Positions 42,293 to 52,114 of a DNA stretch of 64,000 bases are shown here, in pieces. Below the pieces are notes generated by a model. It was given only the letters and a program-made list of their open reading frames with translations. It did no database searches and was not told where the DNA came from. The stretch comes from Dasysyrphus tricinctus. Lineage: Eukaryota > Arthropoda > Insecta > Diptera > Syrphidae. Each line of letters begins with the position of its first letter. Within the stretch, counting starts at the first letter, position 1. The stretch spans positions 65,480,223 to 65,544,222 of the forward strand of contig OY992531.1 of assembly GCA_963921185.1 (NCBI GenBank), written 5' to 3'. The position numbers and the translations under genes are program-made.

Positions 42293-43805
42293 ATGACGAG
42301 TCCCACTACCATGCAGAATGCACCATGCGCGGGCCAACAATTCCGTCCACTCGATTTTAACGTAGTTAAAGCTGCTGGAGCTGATAGCCTTGCGGCTGAG
42401 CTATTCAAAGCGGCTGGCGATGAATTGGTTAGGAGTAGGCACCAGCTCATATGCCAAATATGGTCGGAGGAAAACACGCCCGATGACTGGAACCTCAGCA
42501 TTGTTTGCCCGATCCGCGAGAAAGGCGATCCTCTGGACTGCACCAACTACAGAGGCATCAATCTTCTTAATATCGCCTACAAGATCTTCTCTGCCGTACT
42601 TTGTGAATGCCTGAAGTCATTCGTCAACAACCTGTCCATATCAGTGTGGCTTTAAGCCGGGGAACTCCACCATTGACCAAATATTCATACTACGGCAGAT
42701 CTTGGAAAAAATCCAGGAGTTTCAAGTCGATACCCAGCACCTTTTCATAGATGTAAGACCGCGTATGACAGCATCGAGCTACATAGAGCATAGTCTAGCT
42801 TTAGCATCCCTTTAAAACCTATCCGTTTGTGCAGGATGGCGATGGAAAATGCAAGCTGCTCCATCAAGGTCGGCAAAGACCTCACTGACACCTTTGATGT
42901 CAAAAAAGGCCTTAACGCACTATCATGCGACTTCTTCAAAATCATTCTTGAAGGAATAGTGCAAAACTCTCATGTCAACACTAGAGGCATAGGTAATCTT
43001 TCAAAAGTCCATCCAATTACTCGTTTACGACGACAATGACATAATCGGACGAACAAAGCGTGATGTCAGTGGTGCTTTTGTGAGTATTGAGAAGGAAGCC
43101 AAGAAGATGTGTTTGACGTTTAATGAAAGCAAAACGAAATATATGCTGTCAACAGGAAATGACACCCAACACCGACGTCTAGGACAGAACGTGACTATAG
43201 ACAGCTATAATTTTGAGGTGGTCAGAGACTTTGTCTACCTAGGATCCGCTATAAACTCAGCGAATGATACCAGTGCTGAGATCAAAAGAAGAATTACTCT
43301 TGCCAATCGCTGTTTCTTCGGGCTAAGAAGGCAATTAAGAAGCAAAGCCCTCTCTCGAGCAACTAAACTGTCCCTGTATAAGACGCTTATCATCCCGTTC
43401 CTAATGTATGGCGCAGAGGCTTGGACATTGTTAACGGTGGATGAGAACACGTTAGGCTGTTTTGAGAGGAAAATTCTCCGGGTGATTTTTGGTCCTGTTT
43501 GCATAGATGGGGACTGGATAAGAAGATACAACAACGAACTGTACGGGCTGTATAGCTAAACGGACCTAGCCACAAAAGTGAAGAGCCAATGACTGTAATG
43601 GCTGGGTCACCTAGAGTGAATGGACATTAATGCTCCGGCCCGGAAAGTTTGTGAATCCAACTCCATCGGACAGCGCGGTAGAGGTGGACAGCGAAAAAGG
43701 TGGCGCGCACGCAGGTGGAAGACGACCTCAACCAACTTGGCGTGCGAAACTGGAGACAGCTAGCTAGGAACCGAGCCGGCTGGAAGATGCTTGTTGGTTG
43801 TGGAC
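42293..43805 (+). pseudogene. Decayed LINE reverse transcriptase and C-terminal domain
   Basis: Readable blocks are AAGADSLAAELFKAAGDELV, SIVCPIREKGDPLDCTNYRG, NLLNIAYKIFSAVL (42360-42620), then in other frames MAMENASCSIKVGKDL and LSCDFFKIILEGIVQNS. The catalytic box is damaged: YDDND near 43028 where YADD is expected. A 159-codon frame at 43080-43559 follows, with KTKYMLSTGND, YLGSAINSANDTSAEIK, LMYGAEAWTLL and ILRVIFGPVCIDG. A final GHLE/RGRGGQRKRW-like basic stretch runs to about 43750. Multiple stops. Confidence 0.75.
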
Positions 43806-43867
43806 CTGGTCTACCCCGGAGTGTAGCGCCAACTTAAGTAAGTTTTTTCTAGTTTCCAAGCAATTTG

Positions 43868-43908
43868 AACTTTTTGAACAAGCACGTGTGACCCATTCGT
43901 GCCTTTTA
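43868..43908 (-). repeat. Family X terminal fragment
   Basis: GAACAAGCACGTGTGACCCATTCGTGCCTTTTATT resembles the inverted left end of family X (GCAAGTACGTGCGATCCAGTCGTGCATTTTATT) with several changes. Only the terminal block is present. Confidence 0.45.
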
Positions 43909-43930
43909 TTAATTTTGTTTTAAGCTAGAG

Positions 43931-44353
43931 TAGGTTAGGTTAGGTTAGGTTGATGGGCTGACGGTGGATCTTGTTCCCGTCACACTTAGATCAATGTTGA
44001 TCCATTGTGGTACCCTGATGGATTGGACCATCCCTTTAAAAAAATATAACCTATGAAATCCTATGGAGCATCGAACCATTTAGAGGCGTTGATGAAGTTC
44101 ATTAAACTTGAGATGTTATTGCCTGTTGACTTCGAGATTTCTGCTAGATCATTGAAGAAATAGCTACCCAAACATTTTGTCCTTATATTGCAGAGTGCCG
44201 GACATTGACCTAGGAAGTGAAGGGTGTCTTCCTCTACTTCTACGTCGCCGCAACCTCTGCATAGGTCTTCAGTACTTAGTCTCATATTTTTCTTGTGGTA
44301 ACCTAAGAGATTATATGTCCCGTGATAATTCCTATTTAAAGATTCAGGGATCC
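43931..44353 (-). mobile_element. 5'-truncated LINE 3' end with (AACCT)n tail, copy B
   Basis: Flanked by the duplication AAGCTAGAG at 43922-43930 and 44354-44362. On the minus strand it holds the C-terminal end of a LINE ORF2, a 3' UTR of about 130 bp and a tail of four AACCT units. It shares all of copy A (20060-20255) and extends further 5', as expected for two independent 5'-truncated insertions of one family. Confidence 0.88.
44061..44285 (-). pseudogene. LINE ORF2 C-terminus with Cys/His knuckle
   Basis: The last 74 residues of a reverse-transcriptase polyprotein: MRLSTEDLCRGCGDVEVEED, then TLHFLGQCPALCNIRTKCLG. This gives a CxxC...H...C pattern (Cys-x2-Cys, His, Cys) as found at the C-terminus of I/R1/LOA-type LINEs, followed by FINASKWFDAP and stop. 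It is cut at the 5' side by truncation, so it has no start of its own and is not a gene. Confidence 0.7.
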
Positions 44354-44633
44354 AAGCTAGAGTGGGTAACAGTTTTGAAAATGCACTTCATTAATTCTGT
44401 AAATCAAATTTTTAATAGCCGCAAGTTTAGGTTTGTTTTATGAAAAATCAAATTGAATTGAATTCAATTTTCAAACTCATTGCGGCACGTGCTAGTACTA
44501 TCCGATTACTGTACACGTTATTAAGGTAGAAGAGCAAAAAAAAATGGTTCTCAATAAAAACAAACATTTTGTTTTCCTCTGTACACATAAGGGCCACCCT
44601 AATGTTGTACGTATGCCTAAGAGATAGCTATAA

Positions 44634-44800
44634 GGCCCATTTCACACATGCCCGGCAGCCGGTTAGCCGGCATCGGTTACCCGGTTGTCATCAAATGAAC
44701 CGGTTCCGGCATGTGTGAAAGCTTCCATAAGATCCTTTACCAAACGATACCGGTTAGGCGGTACCGGGTACCCGGTTGCCGGCTATGTGTGAAATGGCTC
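44634..44800. mobile_element. Short PIF/Harbinger-like MITE, TAA TSD
   Basis: The ends GGCCCATTTCACACATGCCC and, inverted, GAGCCATTTCACACATAGCC are flanked by TAA at 44631-44633 and 44801-44803. The inside is unusually GC-rich for the window and made of repeated CCGGTT/AACCGG palindromes. 167 bp, no ORF. The ATTTCAC terminus is shared with the element at 35238. Confidence 0.8.
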
Positions 44801-44803
44801 TAA

Positions 44804-47375
44804 GGCCTTTTAAAGTTATGAATTGTGAGTCTGTATTTTACGGACCAACACCAATGCCAATATGCAACATTTGCTATATAATATTGCCCATACAATAAAT
44901 ATCTAGTTCTATAAAGCGACTTAAACCATTGCTAACATGCTTTTAAAGTGCGACTAAAATTTCACAATAATTTAAACACCAATTTACGATACATAACAAT
45001 TGCCATTAAGACATCGCGGTCCTTAACCTAATCTATTCCCAACCAATCCAGGGACACAATAAACAGAATGGACGTATTTTTTAATGCTTATACATAAGTC
45101 CTAAAAATTAATTTTTCAAGAGTGTCCCATCGTTTCTTATTAGGCGAACATCACATCCCTTTTTCGGATAAGGACATAGAAGTATGCCAAAGAATTTATC
45201 CCTCTTATATAGCAAACAAAAACTTTCATAATTATAGCCCGCAACTTACACATCGTTTACGGCTTATCGTTCGCAGTTATGAGTCGCACATTATGCCCAG
45301 GCCGCCGGAAACCATAGTTGCTGCTTGGTGGTGGATAGATACATACACTCTGGTGTAGTTGTGTGCAACCAACAGTTATGGTCAACTCTCGAATGATGTT
45401 CTTGAAACCGCCAACCAAATCCGAGAACTCCCGCTGGGAAGCCACTAAAAAAGCAACACCATTCCGCCAACTCTGGTGTAATTAAAAGCCCATCAATAAA
45501 CCCCGGTATCGCATTGCATCTGATGGCAGGGGTGTTGGGCGCAGGTCATTTCCTGAATTTTATCTTCTTACTTATAGTGAGGGACACATGCAAGCATCAC
45601 TGCACAAACAAAGCCAGCGACCCAGACAAACATTGCACTGCACAGGCACAGGCACATAGAATTCCAAGCTTGTTCCGTTGAGGCAGAGGTATATCTACCA
45701 ACCTACTCACCCGCCTGCCGTGCGCCATGCCGATTGTTGACTTTGCCCGCCTGAACTATCCTCCGACCCGGCGAATGATAAACCAGGATTTCTGGTCCAC
45801 ACTATTGCCCACAACACGATGAGGACCGAACGATGGCGGAGTAGAGGCAGCAAAAGTAGAGAAGCAGCAGCGGCAGCGATTGTGGACAAAATAGCGGATT
45901 ATCTGATAGTTGTGTTGCAAATTAGTGCGCCTCTCTTATGGCATTCTCCAGTATTGTGATGGTATTCTGTGGAATCCAGTGGTGGTGTTCTCTTGGATCT
46001 GCGTTGCAATTATCCTCCAATCACTTGGGGGCCTTTGACACTAGCACCTAGTTTTGAGTTTTTTTCTTTTGTATATTGTGTTTGTCTGATGCTTGCTGAA
46101 GCAGTGGTGGCGTCAGCGGGTGGTTTTCTGATGGCTGATGCTGTTATGAGAAATGCAAAATTTTTGGAATGTGTGTCTAGTGTTTTTGTTGTTGCTTGTT
46201 GTTCTGACATAGAAGCTTGTCGACGGAACACTTGAGCTGTGAAGCTATGATGCACCTCCTCATATTTACCTCCCCTCCACCCAGCCCTGTGCCATCGTCA
46301 TTTGCAAGTGCGACGAGTATATCTATGCAATTTAGCTGCATGACTGATGGACCCCCTAACAAGGAGATAATTAAGTGATGTTGGGATTTTTAGATCTCCA
46401 TTTGCAGCCAAGTTGTGACTTTTATTTCGCGCCTTAAGCATTGCGATTTAAAGTGTGGATTCTTGTTTTTTTCGGTTTATTTAGTTCTAGGCATTTAAGT
46501 TTTATAGGAAAGGTTGATATCACATTTTGAATTAATTCATCATGGAATTATTATGGCAAGCTAATGTGAAATTTCCGGAAGAAAAAAAAATACTTAGATA
46601 CTATTTACTTTTGTATATTTTGTTGGCATGACCCTATCACATTTTGCAGAATTGGATCCATAGCGTCCTTTTATTTTGTGACTTTCTCTTTTGATAACAT
46701 CCCATAACTAGTAAAAAAGAAGCCTCTTTAGGTTTGAAATGCAATTGCGATTTTCTGTCGCGGTGACTTAATAAACGGTTGCAATTCAATACATTTTTCT
46801 AGTCGGATGTACATTATTGTGACTCATGTGTTCTATTTTTTGCGACTAAATAATCGTGCGACTAAAATCGCAAGTGCGTTCCTAGCCTTAGGAGCATAGT
46901 TAGTAAGCCACTAGACTCTAGTTCTCCACGAGTTGTTGCGTCACCAAAAATGTATTTATTTAAGATTTTCTTAACAATTTTATGGAAGAAAACAATTAAT
47001 GGTCCTTCTAGCCAAACCTTAAGACCCAAGAAGAAGTCGCTCCAGCGGCTTAAGAGAAAGATTGAGGTACAGAAAGACAGATGGACACAATTGCGGGTCC
47101 ATCGCTTACCAGTGAATGCAGTTGACATATAACAGTCCCTTCGAGCTGTAAATATGTTTTTGTTCTTATTTATTCTTTTATGTAACAATTTGCTGTCCAA
47201 AAGTCGCAAGTAATCACATAGACAACAAAAAAAATGTCAGCATCCACTGTATGAATTTGAAGCACGTTAATCTTAAGTCGACATTTAAACTCAATTTTAA
47301 ATTCGCTTACAAAGCTCTGCAAATACTAAAAAAGAAGTCTTTTGGAAAATGTTAAAAAGCGCGCGCTTGACAGAA
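44804..47375. other. No recognisable gene; includes a GC-richer low-copy patch
   Basis: Sequence at 45550-46350 is clearly less AT-rich than the surroundings and free of the repeat families seen elsewhere, so it may hold a conserved or regulatory segment or an unrecognised exon. Frames of 60-115 codons on both strands (for example 46010-46255 minus, 46862-47209 minus) have no motif I recognise. Confidence 0.4.
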
Positions 47376-47488
47376 AAACAGAATACCGAAAAACAGAATT
47401 ATGAAAAACATTTTTGAAAGCAGAATTTTGAAAAGTAGAATTTTGAAGCAGAATTTTGAAAACAGAATTTTTGCACACGCAGAATTTT
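47376..47488. repeat. Minisatellite of CAGAATTTTGAAAA-like units
   Basis: About seven degenerate direct units of 14-18 bp with the core CAGAATTTTGAAAA. No coding potential. Confidence 0.6.
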
Positions 47489-47574
47489 GACCCCAACCCT
47501 AAAACATCCTTTGAAAACTGAAAAAAAGAATTCCACCAGAGTTCTTTATCAAATAGGACTGTTAAAGAAAAAAA

Positions 47575-48130
47575 CAATTAAAAATCGTTGGAGCTGTTGT
47601 TAAAAAAATAAAAATTTGAATATGCAAATCTTAAGTATTTATAAACGTGCATACAAAATAAAATAAAAAAAAATTGTGATCCCAGTTTTGATAAATCGAA
47701 TTTTCAGAAATAAATTTTATAGCTTCTGCTCAAAAAATTTCTTTTTGAAAAAATTATTTAAAACCGTTCGGCCGATAATGAGAAAATTCATATAAAAAAC
47801 CGTACTTTTTATAGTTGCTAAGGGCATAAGCCGTTTTTGAGATGAATTAGATTTTTCTTATGGTTTATTAATGCTACATTTCCACCTAACGCTTAACTGA
47901 GATCTTATAAAATTTACCTCAAGTCTTCTTTAAATTTCGAAGATTGACCATAAAAATGTATTTCGTAAATCTTGAAGATTTGAAATTAATCTTGTTAAAT
48001 ATTCCTAGGACAAACACTTTTTTAGATCGCACTAACCTATTCTTATATGGCACAGAACAAATATTAAAATAAGTCATACCGTTTTCAAGATAATCGAATT
48101 AAGTAAAAAAAAAGTTCTTCGGGAGATACA
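47575..48130 (+). repeat. Family X repeat, decayed copy
   Basis: It shares in order AAAATCGTTGGAGCTGTT, TCGAATTTTCAGAAA, the CCGTTCGGCCGATAATGAG block and CCGTTTTTGAGATGAATT with better preserved family X copies. Both ends are lost. Confidence 0.6.
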
Positions 48131-48419
48131 CTCTGCTTCAACTGAATAGACAGACAAATTTTCAAAGGGACTTTGTCCATTTTTTCCAAATATCGTGCAT
48201 ACATTTGTCGTTTGATGATGTAGATTGTTTGTTTATGATGTTGGGAAAATAAATTAGAAAGAATAATACAAAAAGCACCGCTATTTTTTCTCATGCTCTC
48301 TTCCAAAGTGCGTCAACTGAATAGACACACGTATTGAAATTGGTTATAAAAATTAATGGAAGGAAATGATACGATTTTTTTTTTTTGAAAAAGTATTTTT
48401 ATTATTGGGCAATAGAGCA

Positions 48420-49295
48420 CGCAGAAAAAAAATTTTTAACCTACTGCGTTTTTCGGTGGGTTAAAAAAAAAAAGGTTGCAGTAAGCGTAATTACGGTTAA
48501 GACAACGTAGTTCGTAAGGTTAAAATTACCAGAGTCAACTAGATTAAAAAAATTCGCTTAAAATAAAGACGTAAGAAGCTTGTGTTAATTAAGAAAGAAG
48601 GTTAAAATTCGCCATTTTATAGATTAGTAATGTTATACGAGTTACTTGCTTCTTTTAAATAAAAATATTTATTTAATTTCACAGATATCTTATTTAATGT
48701 AACAATATCATCTTGTTTGCATTAAACGAAAATTTAACTTGTTTAAATTATAAAACTATTTCAGTTAACTTAATCAATTAGATTTATTTAATCTAAATAA
48801 ATAAATGAGCTAAAAATCCAAATTTTAAATAATCTTCTTGATTAATTTAACGTAGTACAATTGGTCAAAATTACACCAATAATAGTTTATTTTAATAAAA
48901 TTATATTTTGTTGAAATTGCAGAGCTATTTGGCTACAATAAAAGTTTTCATTTATTTCATTTTGCCAATTGATGAGCTACATCAAATACCCTTCTCATTT
49001 GATTTAACGGAATAGCTATGGTAAAAATTACACAAATAAATGTTTATTTGAGTAACAAAACATGTTGTAAAAACTACACAGCTATTTGGCTAAAATTAAC
49101 ATTCTCATTTATTTAACTGTGCCAATTTTGTCAATTTAAATTAAATACTCTGCTCATTTGATTTAACTCAATAGCGATGGTCAAATTTACACAATTAACT
49201 TGGTTATTCTATCTAACTAATTTGAATAAAACTAGACACCTATTTGGCTAAAATGAACGTTTTCAATGATTTAATTTTGCCAACCTATCAGTTTA
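48420..49295 (+). repeat. Satellite array, diverged left fringe
   Basis: Increasingly recognisable monomers of the satellite at 50273-51718. Near 48900-49130 only blocks such as CTATTTGGCTA, CTCATTTGATTTAAC and TTTTGCCAAT match, while the monomer at 49140-49295 is almost a standard one. Increasing divergence toward an array edge is the usual outcome of homogenisation acting mainly on the centre. Sequence left of 48800 is only doubtfully related. Confidence 0.65.
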
Positions 49296-49418
49296 TTTTT
49301 ACTTGCGATATAGGTACTATAGGGCAAGTTTTGGATTCGTGCAAAAAAAAAATTTCGAGATAACAATCAAACATGACATTACGATGATAGAGAACACGAA
49401 AAAAGTGGGTGGCACAAT

Positions 49419-49459
<41 letters not shown>

Positions 49460-50272
49460 ATGTACCTGAACCTACAGCCTAAACCACTGAAGCGATTTTC
49501 TTCAAATTTTGAACTTAAGGTTTTTTTGTAACTCTCCAGAGGGGAAATTGAAATTTTTTTTTTAGCTCAAAAAATAACGGTACTTGCCATACAACCGTTA
49601 AGGAAAAGCTTATTTATCTCAAGAACGGCTCCAACGATTTTGATAAAAAAAAATCAGTGTATTACTGTAGGCATGATGTAAATTTCAATAAGAAAAAAAA
49701 TCACCAAAAACATTTATTAACGGTACCTGCCATATAACGGTTTTTTTTATTTTTGATTTCCTCATTAACCGCTCATCCGATTTCAATTAAATTTTTTGCA
49801 CAAAAGCTTTGTTAGAAAATAAATAATACTGCATACCAAAATTTTTGAAAAAATAAATTTTGGATTTTTAAAAAAAGATTCAAAATTTTTTTTTCAAAAT
49901 TTCAAAAACGGGTTGATGAATTATTTTGAAATTTCAGTTTTAAATGTATATTAATATATACTCAAAACTGGCATACCAATTTTTTTTTTGAAAAATGTTA
50001 CAAAAATTTTATATATAAAAAATTAATTTTTAAGAAAACGGCTCCAACGATTTTTAATTTTTTTTTTGCATTTATTCATATTTTTTCAAGTAATCAAATG
50101 GCATACTTTTTTTTGAGCTCTAAGTTTTTTATCAGGCTGTTTATACAATTAAAAGAACGATTTAAATGCTTTTTATACTTTTTCTATAATTACTTGAATA
50201 TTTTTTAAAGTTCTTAAGCCCCACACAACTTGAACATAAGAGCAAGTACGTGCGATCCAGTCGTGCATTTTA
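49296..50272 (-). repeat. Family X repeat, most complete copy, inserted in the satellite
   Basis: It begins TTTTTACTTGCGATATAGG and ends GTGCGATCCAGTCGTGCATTT. The inside has a TCTG tetranucleotide tract at 49419-49460, GGCAAGTTTTGGATTCGTGC, TGCCATATAACGG and GGCTCCAACGATTTT. About 977 bp with no ORF. It interrupts one satellite monomer after CCTATCAGTTTA, and the monomer resumes with TATATTAAATACTCTGC. The termini are not clear inverted repeats, so the class is unknown. A non-autonomous Helitron-like or MITE-like element is possible. Confidence 0.8.
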
Positions 50273-51718
50273 TTTGTATATTAAATACTCTGCTCATTTG
50301 ATCTAACCCAATAGCGATGGTCAAATTTACGCAAATAACTTGGTTATTCTATCTAACTGATTTGATTATAACTGCACACCTATTTGGCTAAAGTGAACGT
50401 TTTCAATGATTTAATTTTGCCAACCTATCAGTGTATATTAAATAATCTGCTTGTTTGATTTAACTCAATAGCGATGGTCAAAATAACACAAGTGACTTGG
50501 TTATTCTATCTAACTGCTTTGATTAAAACTGCACACATATTTGGCTAAAATGAACGTTTTCAATGATTTAATTTTGCCAACCTATCAGTTTAATATTTTT
50601 ATATTAAATACTCTGCTCATTTGATTTAACTCAATAGTGATGGTCAAATTTACACAAATAACTTGGTTATTCTATCTAACTGATTTGATTAAAACTGCAC
50701 ACCTATTTGGCTAAAGTGAACGTTTTCAATGATTTAATTTTGCCAACCTATCAGTGTATATTAAATACTCTGCTTGTTTGATTTAACTCAATAGCGATGG
50801 TCAAAATAACACAAGTGACTTGGTTATTCTATCTAACTGATTTGATTAAAACTGCACACATATTTAGCTAAAATGAACGTTTTCAATGATTTAATTTTGC
50901 CAACCTATCAGTTTAATATTTTTATATTAAATACTCTGCTCATTTGATTTAACTCAATAGTGATGGTCAAATTTACACAAATAACTTGGTTATTCTATCT
51001 AACTGATTTGATTAAAACTGCACACCTATTTGGCTAAAGTGAACGTTTTCAATGATTTAATTTTGCCAACCTATCAGTGTATATTAAATACTCTGCTTGT
51101 TTGATTTAACTCAATAGCGATGGTCAAATTTACACAAATAACTTGGTTATTCTATCTAACTGATTTGATTATAACTGCACACCTATTTGGCTAAAGTGAA
51201 CGTTTTCAATGATTTAATTTTGCCAACCTATCAGTGTATATTAAATACTCTGCTTGTTTGATTTAACTCAATAGCGATGGTCAAAATAACACAAGTGACT
51301 TGGTTATTCTATCTAACTGCTTTGATTAAAACTGCACACATATTTAGCTAAAATGAACGTTTTCAATGATTTAATTTTGCCAACCTATCAGTTTAATATT
51401 TGTATATTAAATACTCTGCTCATTTGATTTAACTCAATAGTGATGGTCAAATTTACACAAATAACTTGGTTATTCTATCTAACTGATTTGATTATAACTG
51501 CACACCTATTTGGCTAAAGTGAACGTCTTCAATGATTTAATTTTGCCAACCTATCAGTGTATATTAAATAATCTGCTTGTTTGATTTAACTCAATAGCGA
51601 TGGTCAAAATAACACAAGTGACTTGGTTATTCTATCTAACTGCTTTGATTAAAACTGCACACATATTTAGCTAAAATGAACGTTTTCAATGATTTAATTT
51701 TGCCAACCTATCAGTTTA
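50273..51718 (+). repeat. Satellite array, 157/166-bp monomers in a 323-bp dimer
   Basis: Using TTTCAATGAT as anchor (50401, 50558, 50724, 50881, 51047, 51204, 51361, 51527, 51684) the spacings are 157, 166, 157, 166, 157, 157, 166, 157. Two monomer types alternate: A, with AAAATAACACAAGTGAC and the junction CAGTTTAATATTTTTATATT; and B, with AATTTACACAAATAAC and the short junction CAGTGTATATT. The unit at about 51079-51235 is a hybrid (A-like start, B-like end), as expected from unequal exchange. No ORF. Confidence 0.92.
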
Positions 51719-52114
51719 AGGAAGGGCATGGGGTGCATTTACCCTCCAGTCTTCTAAGATACCACGCTTCCAACCATTGATTTTTGATAAAAACTTTTGT
51801 TTTTACTGCTGTAGTCAATGATACCCCTCCTCCTCCTTTTAAAATATTTGCCCTTCCCCCCCACTCCGTGGAAAAAATCCTTGTGGATGCCTATGACCGT
51901 GTCTCAGTTGGATTTATGTATATTGGTCTTACTTATAAACCAGTATTTCGATGTAATAGCCGTGTTTTTTTTTTTTGGAAAAGCATAGTTGGATTTTATG
52001 CGCATACCAAAAACAATATTGGCAGCAGGATCACAGCTGATAAAAGTCTTAGTAGAAACATACTGTGAATGAACGTCAAAATGACCATCCACAGTAGGAT
52101 TCTACTCTAAATAC
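51719..52114. other. Unassigned spacer
   Basis: It starts exactly where the satellite ends (AAGGAAGGGCATGGGGTGC) and includes a C-rich patch near 51826-51866. No gene or known repeat recognised. Weak similarity between 52016-52035 and 54050-54070 (ATATTGGCAG) may mark flanks of the following fold-back element. Confidence 0.35.

Larger units (their letters stand above)
40850..43845 (+). mobile_element. Second APE-type LINE, heavily decayed
   Basis: Coding fragments in plus-strand order are endonuclease start, endonuclease end, reverse transcriptase and a long C-terminal domain. The element ends GTAGCGCCAACTTAAGTAAG near 43845, a tail of TAAG units. The 5' limit is a guess, based on the loss of recognisable features before 40900. 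The clade is uncertain, RTE-like or a related group. It is a different family from the minus-strand LINE at 17.7-24.2 kb, because the motif wording differs throughout. Confidence 0.65.

Noticed and set aside
45729..45824. 31-codon ORF starting ATGCCGATTGTTGAC in the GC-richer patch
   Set aside because: Too short, no splice signals, no recognised motif.
46862..47209. 115-codon minus-strand frame and overlapping 60-codon plus-strand frame
   Set aside because: Neither shows a domain, signal peptide or splice-bounded structure.
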